DNA of 30,534 nt from Profundicola sp048268105 (GTDB lineage Bacteria; Bacteroidota; Bacteroidia; Flavobacteriales; Weeksellaceae): NCBI GenBank assembly GCA_048268105.1, contig JBLWWH010000028.1, positions 1-30,534 on the forward strand, in the 5' to 3' direction. Each line of letters begins with the position of its first letter. The stretch's first letter is position 1. Positions 7,933 through 14,960 of this stretch are shown here, in pieces. The notes under the pieces were generated by a model that was not told the DNA's origin, did no database searches, and saw only the letters and a list, made by a program, of their open reading frames with translations. Both the position numbers and the translations under genes were made by a program.

Positions 7933-8817
7933 ATGAAGCGAAAAGTAAATTTATTTGTCGTAGGTGCTATGAAAGCAGGCACGACTTCTTTTAATGAGAT
8001 GTTGGCGCAACATCCTGAAATTTATTTTTCTCCCGTAAAAGAGCCTCACTATTTTGTAAAGGATTTACCAACATCTATGTATTCTCCAAGTCGTTTTTTT
8101 GATTTAGAAAAATACTTATCAAGAGAATTTCCTACTCCCTTACATATTGCTAATTTACAAACTGAGGAACAATATGAAAAAGTATTTTCAATAGCTCCGA
8201 AAGACATAAAATACCTGGCAGAAGGCAGCACAGGTTATCTACATGCGCCTGAAAGTACGGCGTTGATTCATGAATATAATCCCGAAGCCAAGATCATTAT
8301 CCTTGTGCGTGAACCCTTGAAAAGAGCGTATTCGCATTATCTAATGAATGCCGGTTTGGGAAGAGAAACACGCAGTTTTGAGGAGGCCATTCGGTCTGAC
8401 ATCCATAATCATGAAAACCATCAATTAAATCCCTGGTCTTATGTGGGCATGAGTTTATATTGTCAGAACATAGACCGATTTAAGAAGTATTTTGAAAAAA
8501 ATGTTTTGGTTGTAGATCTTTCAGATTATAAGGAAAATTCACATGCATTTTTGGAAACTTTATATAATTTCTTGGAAATAGAATTTTCGCCACTGGCTTT
8601 AGAGAAAAAAAATGCCTCGCGAGCGATTAAAAATAAATCACTTCAACGATTTATTTATCAATCAGGTATTAGAGATTTTGCGGCCAATCTTTTACCTCAA
8701 ACCGTGCGTCAAAAGATTTTTTCGCTGCTATCCGATACGAAAAATCCTTTAGAACTTTCTGAGGAAACTACAACCCTATTTTATGACTGTGTAAAAAGCC
8801 AAGGAATTGTTAAATAA
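7933..8817 (+). CDS. PAPS-dependent sulfotransferase, copy 2
   Basis: A 294-residue sulfotransferase of the same type as the one at 5878. The PAPS 5'-loop is GAMKAGTTSFN (residues 11-21), with QHPEIYFSPVKEPHYF after it. The 3'-phosphate motif IILVREPLKRAYS has R126 and S134 in R-x7-S spacing. The RFKKYFEKNVLVVDLSDY block near residues 183-200 is typical of bacterial and heparan-type sulfotransferases. No signal peptide. A 63-base gap separates it from the upstream GT4; that gap stays open in one frame up to a TGA overlapping this ATG, so a gene tail may have been lost here. It probably sulfates a different position or residue from copy 1. Confidence 0.9.
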   Translation: MKRKVNLFVVGAMKAGTTSFNEMLAQHPEIYFSPVKEPHYFVKDLPTSMYSPSRFFDLEKYLSREFPTPLHIANLQTEEQYEKVFSIAPKDIKYLAEGSTGYLHAPESTALIHEYNPEAKIIILVREPLKRAYSHYLMNAGLGRETRSFEEAIRSDIHNHENHQLNPWSYVGMSLYCQNIDRFKKYFEKNVLVVDLSDYKENSHAFLETLYNFLEIEFSPLALEKKNASRAIKNKSLQRFIYQSGIRDFAANLLPQTVRQKIFSLLSDTKNPLELSEETTTLFYDCVKSQGIVK

Positions 8818-8873
8818 TAATTTTCGAGTTTAAAATAATACACTAACCCTATTTTTATATATATCTTTATACT

Positions 8874-9962
8874 ATGAAAATTCTGCATTATATTAATAAC
8901 TTGGGTTCGGGCGGCGCAGAAAAATTGTTGACCGATATATTGCCTATTATGAAGGATAAAGGTCATGAGGTTGGAATTATTTTGATAAATGGGGATAAAA
9001 ACGTTCCCAAATATGACGAAATCATGCGTGAGTATGAAATTCCTGTATTTAATTTAGATACCCTCTATTATAATCCTTTACAAATATTTAAGTTAATATC
9101 CATCATAAAAAAGGAAAAGCCGGATATAGTTCATGCCCATTTATTTCCTAGTCAATATTGGTTATCTATAGCATCTATATTTATTGATAAGAAGATTGAT
9201 TTGATTAAGACAGAACATAATGTTCATAATAGGAGAATGGATTATAAATTTTTGAACCCGATTGAAAAATTTATATATGAAAAATATAGCAAAATTATCG
9301 GTATTACTACTCAAGTTACTACAAGCTTATCCAAATGGATCGGGAACGAGCATAAAATTGTAACCATAGAAAATGGTGTTAATCTGGGGCAAGTAAGAAA
9401 AGGAAAAAATCTACCCTTACACTTAAATTTAAAGAATGAAAATTTTAACATACTTATGGTGGGCAGATTTGATGGTTCTCAGAAGGATCAAAAATCTTTG
9501 ATTGAGTCGTTAAAATACTTGCCTTCCCACGTTCATTTATATTTTGCAGGTGAAGGCGAGAGTTTACATAATATGCAGAATTTCGCTGCATCTAATAACT
9601 TAACTGACAGGGTTCATTTTCTTGGACTACGTCAGGATGTTTATACGTTAATGTCGCATGTTGACTTGAATGTACTTTCCACTAATCATGAAGGTCTATC
9701 GGGTGTGGCATTGGAAAGCATGGCATCAGGCAAACCATTTATTGGTTCAAATGTAAAAGGAGTTAATAATATTGTCCCCAATTCTGATTTTCTTTTTCCT
9801 GCAAAAAATTCAAGACAATTGGCAGATAAAATTTTGAAAGTCATAGAAGATAAACAATTCAGAGATAAGTTAGTTCAAGAAGCAGAAAATCATATATCAA
9901 ATTTTGATATAACGCATATGACCAATAGATATTTGAATTTATATGAAATGACGAGAAATTAA
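8874..9962 (+). CDS. Family 4 glycosyltransferase
   Basis: Retaining GT-B enzyme of 362 residues. N-terminal HYINNLGSGGAEKLLTDI is the GT4 donor-domain start. PDIVHAHLFPSQYW and IKTEHNVHNRR lie in the acceptor domain. In the donor domain are MVGRFDGSQKDQKSLIESL, FAGEGES and the E-x7-E motif (E273 and E281 in HEGLSGVALESMASGKP). It follows the second sulfotransferase by 56 bases and precedes the secreted beta-helix gene. It is the second member of the doubled sulfotransferase-GT4 arrangement. Donor and acceptor unknown. Confidence 0.93.
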   Translation: MKILHYINNLGSGGAEKLLTDILPIMKDKGHEVGIILINGDKNVPKYDEIMREYEIPVFNLDTLYYNPLQIFKLISIIKKEKPDIVHAHLFPSQYWLSIASIFIDKKIDLIKTEHNVHNRRMDYKFLNPIEKFIYEKYSKIIGITTQVTTSLSKWIGNEHKIVTIENGVNLGQVRKGKNLPLHLNLKNENFNILMVGRFDGSQKDQKSLIESLKYLPSHVHLYFAGEGESLHNMQNFAASNNLTDRVHFLGLRQDVYTLMSHVDLNVLSTNHEGLSGVALESMASGKPFIGSNVKGVNNIVPNSDFLFPAKNSRQLADKILKVIEDKQFRDKLVQEAENHISNFDITHMTNRYLNLYEMTRN

Positions 9963-10010
9963 ATTTATATTTTAAGCCTTTTTCGGAATGTATTTTGATT
10001 CACTTCTCAA

Positions 10011-11336
10011 ATGTTTCTAATTATAAAACTTTTCATACTGTTACAATTATCGGTCAACTCTTCTTATGAGAAAGTGTATCATATACATGACTTTGGTGCG
10101 GTAGGTGATGGTATTCACAATGATTATCCAGCTTTTCAACGCGCTACCGAAGCCATAAATCAAAATGGTGGCGGCATACTTAAAATACCCAAAGGCATTT
10201 ATTTTTTAGATGCTTATAATCATGGTAAGCAAAAAAAGAATTTGGTTTTCAAAAACCTGAATCATTTTACAATTCAGGGAGAAAAAGGAGCCATTATATC
10301 ATTAAAAGGTAATTTTCATAGAACCAAAACCAAAGTGGGGAAAAAGCATAGCTTTAGTAACATATCCTCCCTCATTGGCATTACCATAAGAAATAGTAAA
10401 AATGTTGAAATTTCGGATATAGAAATCGACGGCAACGTGGATCAAATGACGCGCGACAAGGGCGTCGTGGAAGCAGCTGGTCATGGGCTCATGTTGATTG
10501 ATAATGAGCATGTTAATTTAAAAAATATCTATACCCACCATCATATGGCTGATGGTTTGAACATTAAGAAAAGGGATAAATTGCTTACCAACCGAGATTA
10601 TAAAATTGATCACGTAATATCTAAATACAATGGAAGGCAAGGATTAACGATTGGTGGTTTAGACGATGCTGTTTTCACGAATTGTGAATTTTCATACACC
10701 GGAATTACCGGAGGAAATTATGGAAGACATGCGCCCAGTGCCGGATTGGATATTGAACCTATTCATGGGCATAAAGTAAATAATGTTACTTTCAAAAATT
10801 GTATTTTCAAAGAAAATCAAGGTTCTGAAATTGTGGTAAGTCATGTAAGTACTACTTCCAATATTAATTTTGAAGCCTGCACATTTGAATCTTCTGATGA
10901 CTCAAACCGAAAATATGAGATCATTGTTAATGCAAAAGAGGTAAATTTTTATGAATCAGTATTTGATCTTAAAAAAGGAAGTATATATCCTACATGGAAA
11001 AACCGAGCAACAAGTGCTAGATTTTATAACTGTACCATAAAAAGTAATTTTACCGGTATGTTAGCCGTAAATTACAAAAACGAGGCGGAGCTTGTGGTGA
11101 AAAACTGCCAATTCATATACACAGGCTTAGACAAAATTAAATCTTATTTTCCCTACATAAGAATGCAAGGGGTTAGTTTTGAAGATAATGAGATCTATAT
11201 CCCTTCTGATAAATTTAAGGAAAAAGGTGTTTCAGGATTTATTCAAAATGCCAAGCTAATTAAAAATTTGAAGATCAAAAGCAGTGACCCTAATAAAAAA
11301 CCAAAAATCTCTTTACAAGGTAGTACGGTACTTTGA
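10011..11336 (+). CDS. Secreted right-handed beta-helix protein (pectate-lyase-like superfamily)
   Basis: A 441-residue protein beginning with a hydrophobic signal peptide (about residues 1-18, no lipobox Cys), so it is exported to the periplasm or beyond. The mature start DFGAVGDGIHNDYPAFQRA (residues 27-45) is the classic opening of the pectate-lyase-3 / glycosyl hydrolase 28-type beta-helix, followed by GGGILKIPKGIYFL and many short parallel-beta coils (NVEISDIEIDGN, VNLKNIYTHHH, AVFTNCEFSYTG, NVTFKNCIFKEN). Such folds serve polysaccharide lyases, hydrolases and C5-epimerases. Within a polymer locus it could trim, release or epimerise the product. Catalytic residues cannot be assigned by eye. 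It is the last gene before a promoter-bearing gap. Confidence 0.88.
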   Translation: MFLIIKLFILLQLSVNSSYEKVYHIHDFGAVGDGIHNDYPAFQRATEAINQNGGGILKIPKGIYFLDAYNHGKQKKNLVFKNLNHFTIQGEKGAIISLKGNFHRTKTKVGKKHSFSNISSLIGITIRNSKNVEISDIEIDGNVDQMTRDKGVVEAAGHGLMLIDNEHVNLKNIYTHHHMADGLNIKKRDKLLTNRDYKIDHVISKYNGRQGLTIGGLDDAVFTNCEFSYTGITGGNYGRHAPSAGLDIEPIHGHKVNNVTFKNCIFKENQGSEIVVSHVSTTSNINFEACTFESSDDSNRKYEIIVNAKEVNFYESVFDLKKGSIYPTWKNRATSARFYNCTIKSNFTGMLAVNYKNEAELVVKNCQFIYTGLDKIKSYFPYIRMQGVSFEDNEIYIPSDKFKEKGVSGFIQNAKLIKNLKIKSSDPNKKPKISLQGSTVL

Positions 11337-11403
11337 TGAAAAAACTCAAACAATCCCGATTATAAATCTTGTTATTAATTTAATTCCTTTAACCTTTTTT
11401 CCT

Positions 11404-11411
11404 TACTTTTG
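11404..11411 (+). promoter_or_regulatory. Bacteroidota -7 promoter box for rfbC
   Basis: TACTTTTG fits TAnnTTTG and lies 56 bases before the rfbC ATG, in the longest gap of the locus (131 bases). A -33 TTG at the normal 17-23 base spacing is not evident; the nearest TTG (11369-11371) is 32 bases upstream. Confidence 0.45.
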
Positions 11412-11467
11412 CCATAGTTTTTTTTTAAAATAATAGAAAACTCTACGAAAATTATAGGCTAAATAAA

Positions 11468-12013
11468 ATGCGACTCGAAAAAACAAATATTCAAGATTGT
11501 TTCATCCTTCATCCAACCGTATATGAAGACGAAAGGGGCTATTTCTTTGAAAGCTTTAACCAGCAAAAATTTGAAGAATTAACCGGGTTAAATCCAAATT
11601 TTGTACAAGACAATCAATCTAAATCTCAAAAAGCTGTGGTTAGAGGCTTACACGCACAAGCTGGTGAACACGCTCAGGCCAAATTAGTGAGAGTTTTAGA
11701 AGGTGAAGTAATAGATGTAGCCGTAGATATTCGTAAAGACTCACCCACCTATGGTAATATTGTCTTTGAAAAGTTAAGTGCAGAAAATAAAAAACAACTT
11801 TATGTTCCTCGTGGGTGCTTACATGGCTTTAGTGTTTTATCAGAATCTGCCACCTTTTTTTATAAATGTGACAACCTATATCATAATGAATCTGAGATAG
11901 GTGTTTATCCTTTCGATAAAACTTTAGACATTCCATGGGAAATTGAGCTTTCTCAAGCCATTATCTCAGAAAAGGACCAAAATTTACCGAGTTGGAAAGA
12001 TTTCATTAAATAA
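11468..12013 (+). CDS. rfbC: dTDP-4-dehydrorhamnose 3,5-epimerase RfbC
   Basis: Epimerises C3 and C5 of dTDP-4-keto-6-deoxyglucose, the third step of dTDP-L-rhamnose synthesis. The 181 residues are the normal length for this cupin-fold enzyme. The VRGLHAQ motif carries the catalytic His (H62), KLVRVLEGEVIDVAVDIRKDSPTYG is the central family block, and YVPRGCLHGFSVLSE followed by FFYKCDNLYHNESEIG contains the active-site Tyr region. It has its own promoter box. The broken rfbA copy follows 51 bases later, recalling the common rfbC-rfbA pairing. rfbB and rfbD are not in the window. Confidence 0.96.
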   Translation: MRLEKTNIQDCFILHPTVYEDERGYFFESFNQQKFEELTGLNPNFVQDNQSKSQKAVVRGLHAQAGEHAQAKLVRVLEGEVIDVAVDIRKDSPTYGNIVFEKLSAENKKQLYVPRGCLHGFSVLSESATFFYKCDNLYHNESEIGVYPFDKTLDIPWEIELSQAIISEKDQNLPSWKDFIK

Positions 12014-12035
12014 GATAGATACGAATTAGATTTCC

Positions 12036-12043
12036 TATATTTG
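12036..12043 (+). promoter_or_regulatory. Bacteroidota -7 promoter box upstream of the rfbA remnant
   Basis: TATATTTG fits TAnnTTTG and lies 21 bases before the ATG of the broken rfbA. The same eight bases precede the intact rfbA at 104. The gene it served is dead, but the box may still drive the sulfotransferase and second flippase downstream. Confidence 0.45.
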
Positions 12044-12064
12044 CCCCACCCTAAAAAACCTTAT

Positions 12065-12483
12065 ATGAAAGGAATTATTCTAGCTGGAGGATCCGGCACA
12101 AGATTGCACGCCTTGACGATTGCTGTTGCATGCAGCTATATGAAAAACCCAAGATTTATTACCCGAATTCAGTGGTACAAATCGCGAAAAACGTAAAACC
12201 CTTTGAGCGTGGCGAGTTAGAAATTACTTCTGTGAATTCAGCCTATCTTACTCAAAAAAAATTAAAGTTAGAACTTTTAAGCCGAGGTTATGCTTGGTTA
12301 GATACAGGCACGCACCAATCCTTAACAGAAGCAACAGAATTTGTGAAAGCGGTAGAGCACAGAACAGGCTTGAAGATTGCTTGCGTAGAAGAAATTGCCT
12401 ATAAAATGGGCTTTATATCAAAAGAACAATTAACCACCAACGCCCAAGCCATCAAAAAAAGTAGTTATGGGCAAATTTATTAA
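12065..12483 (+). pseudogene. rfbA: Decayed second copy of rfbA (glucose-1-phosphate thymidylyltransferase)
   Basis: The ATG at 12065 opens MKGIILAGGSGTRLH, the signature RfbA start, but the frame is lost after about 20 codons. Compared with the intact gene, about 10 bases are missing in the segment coding for SKQLLPIYDKP. Reading then resumes in another frame from 12130 (YEKPKIYYP). That IYYP joins directly onto the NSVVQIAKN segment, which in the intact protein lies about 143 residues later, so roughly 430 bases are deleted, including the VLGDNIFYG metal site. The C-terminal block (RGELEITSVN, RGYAWLDTGTHQ, VEHRTGLKIACVEEIAYK) is intact. The deletion joins two similar TTTATT(TT)ACCC stretches. 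No functional enzyme can result. Sequence differs enough from the first rfbA to be an old paralogue rather than a fresh duplicate. Confidence 0.95.
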
Positions 12484-12492
12484 ATTATTAAC

Positions 12493-13341
12493 ATGGAAGA
12501 TAATAAAACATTAGTATTTGTACACATTCATAAAACCGCCGGTTCAACAGTACGGCATGCTTTAAAGAAAATGTTTCCATCATTCTTTATAATAGATTCA
12601 ATGAATCCGGTGAAATCATTCAATGAATTTGAAAATTTAACGATTGAACAAAGAAATTCTATCCAAACTGTTTTTGGACATTATGTTTTGGAGATATTGC
12701 CTTTAATTAATAATCCAGTTACTTTTTCTTACTTCCGAGATCCGATAGATCAATTCTTATCTTACTATTACTATATAAAAAAATCAAAATGGAATTATTA
12801 CCACGAATTAGCTAACAAATATAATGTTATTGACTTCGCACACAAGACCCAGGAATTAGGTTTTGACAATATGCAAACACGACATCTTTCACATCATGTT
12901 GAACATTTAATTGATCACAATACAGCATTAAATAAGATAGAAATAGATGAAGTCATTTATAATAAAGCATGGGAACAATTGAACAATCTGGATTATGTAT
13001 TCTTAACTTCACAAATTGATTTGTCCCTTATTATTTTTAAAGATTTATTTAAATTAAAAAGAAGCCCATATTATCAAAGTTATAATATAACAAAAAACAG
13101 AAAACATAAAGATGAAATTTCACAAGCAGACAGAAATATTATTAAAAATATTCAAAAATGGGATATAAAACTTTTTGAAGAAGTCAAAGCAATAAATCAA
13201 AAATTATTAGAAAATAATCAATCATTTATTAAGGAGGCGGAAAGATTTACAATAGAAAATTTGGATTATAACAAAAGGAATAAATTACTATTTTCTTACG
13301 AAAAATATATGGATAAGTTAAGAAGAAAATTACGCTATTGA
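12493..13341 (+). CDS. Sulfotransferase of the sulfotransfer_2 type, copy 3
   Basis: A 282-residue protein whose start VFVHIHKTAGSTVRHAL (PAPS 5'-loop at residues 13-19, HKTAGST) is characteristic of the carbohydrate sulfotransferase family that includes heparan-sulfate 2-O-type enzymes. The 3'-phosphate motif SYFRDPIDQFLSYYYY has R82 and S90 in R-x7-S spacing. It differs in family from the two sulfotransferases at 5878 and 7933. No signal peptide. It starts 9 bases after the broken rfbA and precedes the second flippase. The acceptor is unknown, but a hexose or uronic acid in the repeat unit is plausible. Confidence 0.87.
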   Translation: MEDNKTLVFVHIHKTAGSTVRHALKKMFPSFFIIDSMNPVKSFNEFENLTIEQRNSIQTVFGHYVLEILPLINNPVTFSYFRDPIDQFLSYYYYIKKSKWNYYHELANKYNVIDFAHKTQELGFDNMQTRHLSHHVEHLIDHNTALNKIEIDEVIYNKAWEQLNNLDYVFLTSQIDLSLIIFKDLFKLKRSPYYQSYNITKNRKHKDEISQADRNIIKNIQKWDIKLFEEVKAINQKLLENNQSFIKEAERFTIENLDYNKRNKLLFSYEKYMDKLRRKLRY

Positions 13342-13444
13342 TTAATAGGCAATTTGTATTGGAGATTTGAAATGTAGGATCTTGATTAATATAAAGTTGT
13401 AAATTGATTATCCCAATTGGTTTCAAAAATTCCTGAAATAAAAA

Positions 13445-14887
13445 ATGTCTTTAAAAAATACTACTTTAAAAGGAATGCTCTGGACATTCTTTCAAAATTT
13501 TGGAAGAACAGGAATAAAATTCTTAGCTCAAATTTTTTTAGCCAGATTTATTGCCCCTGAGCAATTTGGCTTGCTGGGCATGATTGGGGTGTTTTATGGC
13601 ATAGCTGAATCTCTTTCAAACACTGGAATGATCGATTCTTTAATTCGAATGAAAAATCCGTCAGAGGAGGATTATTCTACCGTAAATATCGTTAATATTT
13701 TAATTTCTATATTTATATATTTCATTTTATTTATTGGCGCCCCTTTTATCGCTGCATTTTATGATCAACCAATTTTGACCAACTTAATACGTGTATATTC
13801 GCTGTGCATAGTGATTGGTAGTCTTTCGTCAGTTCAAATTGCTCGCCAAACCATAGCACTTAATTTTAAAATTCAAACAATCATATTTTTACCTTCATTA
13901 ATTATTTCAAGTATTGTTGGAATTATTTTAGGATATTTAGGATTTGGAGTATGGGCTTTGGTTTATATGCAATTATTACAAGTAAGTTTATTAGCATTGC
14001 AATATTGGCTTAGAAACGATTGGAATCCAGGTTTTAAATTAAACATTGAAAAATTAAAATATCATTTTTCATTCGGTTCTAATTTGCTTTTTACAAGTAT
14101 ATTAAATAATATTTTTATCAATATTTACCCCATGTTTATTGGGAAATTTACAACTCCTCAAGAAGTTGGTTTTTATTCAAGAGGATTAAGTTTTAGAAAC
14201 CTAGCTCAAACTACAACTAATAAAACAATTGTAAAAGTTAGTTTTCCGGCATTAACCCAAATTAAGGGTGATCCCATTAAATTTTTAAACGTTTTTAAAC
14301 GAATCTATAAAAGTTATCTCATTACATTATGTATTCTAATGGGTTTAATGATGATAAATGCCAAACCTATGATTATAATTTTAATTACGGAAAAATGGTT
14401 ACCATCAGTAACCTATTTACAACTTTTATGTGTGGGTGGGGTATTTATAGGAGCTTCAACTTTATTTATGAATGCACTAAAAGTTGTGGGTAAATCAAAT
14501 TTCATTTTAAAATCGGCAGTAATAGGAAAAGTAATTCAACTTGTAATCTTAATAATTTCTTTTCGATATGGAATTTTGTATATTATAATCGGACAAATTA
14601 TTTCAGAATTTTTTAATTTATTAATTTCCCAATTTTATAGTCAAAGAATTCTAAATTATTCTTTAAATCAACAAGCGAAAGATCTAATCGTCATAATCGG
14701 ACCTTTTCTTTTATTTGGTTCAATGTGCATCTTTCTTCAATTTTTTTTAGAAACCTATATAAATAACTTTATAATTATTATGGTAAATAGCATGTTATTT
14801 TTACTTACCTTCGTTATTTCTCAGTATATTTTTAATCGGGAAATAATAACGGAAATTTTAGAATTACGTTCAAAGTTTAAGATTTAA
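13445..14887 (+). CDS. wzx: Wzx-type polysaccharide flippase (PST family), copy 2
   Basis: A 480-residue multi-membrane-span protein of the MOP/PST flippase family, with the typical start MSLKNTTLKGMLWTFFQNFG and IAPEQFGLLGMIGVF. It is paralogous to the flippase at 992 along its whole length, sharing PILTNLIRVYS, GYLGFGVWALV, the PMFIGKF segment and a late KWLPSVTYLQLLC block. Two flippases in one locus usually mean two repeat-unit pathways or a merger of two clusters. A 103-base gap upstream shows no clear promoter box. The substrate cannot be predicted. Confidence 0.93.
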   Translation: MSLKNTTLKGMLWTFFQNFGRTGIKFLAQIFLARFIAPEQFGLLGMIGVFYGIAESLSNTGMIDSLIRMKNPSEEDYSTVNIVNILISIFIYFILFIGAPFIAAFYDQPILTNLIRVYSLCIVIGSLSSVQIARQTIALNFKIQTIIFLPSLIISSIVGIILGYLGFGVWALVYMQLLQVSLLALQYWLRNDWNPGFKLNIEKLKYHFSFGSNLLFTSILNNIFINIYPMFIGKFTTPQEVGFYSRGLSFRNLAQTTTNKTIVKVSFPALTQIKGDPIKFLNVFKRIYKSYLITLCILMGLMMINAKPMIIILITEKWLPSVTYLQLLCVGGVFIGASTLFMNALKVVGKSNFILKSAVIGKVIQLVILIISFRYGILYIIIGQIISEFFNLLISQFYSQRILNYSLNQQAKDLIVIIGPFLLFGSMCIFLQFFLETYINNFIIIMVNSMLFLLTFVISQYIFNREIITEILELRSKFKI

Positions 14888-14925
14888 ATAAAAATTTTTA
14901 CCCATTTAAATAATATATATACGAT

Positions 14926-14933
14926 TACTTTTG
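14926..14933 (+). promoter_or_regulatory. Bacteroidota -7 promoter box for ugd
   Basis: TACTTTTG fits TAnnTTTG. It overlaps an in-frame TTG codon at 14931, so transcription would begin downstream of that codon. This argues that translation starts at the GTG at 14961, not at the TTG. No good -33 TTG is seen. Confidence 0.45.
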
Positions 14934-14960
14934 GTAGCAAAATGTTTCAAAAAAATTACA

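Noticed and set aside
9963..10010. Promoter box TATTTTG before the beta-helix gene
   Set aside because: Only one base separates TA from TTTG, so it does not fit TAnnTTTG.
11336..11365. A short frame (MKKLKQSRL) whose ATG overlaps the stop of the beta-helix gene
   Set aside because: Only nine codons. The ATGA overlap may be the fossil start of a lost gene, but the evidence is too slight to list.
12130..12483. A separate 117-codon gene starting at the ATG 12130
   Set aside because: Its sequence is the C-terminal part of RfbA joined to the IYYP segment, and the true RfbA start lies upstream at 12065 in another frame. It is part of the pseudogene.
14931..14960. TTG start for ugd
   Set aside because: The codon lies in the TACTTTTG promoter box, and the additional ten residues are not family-like.
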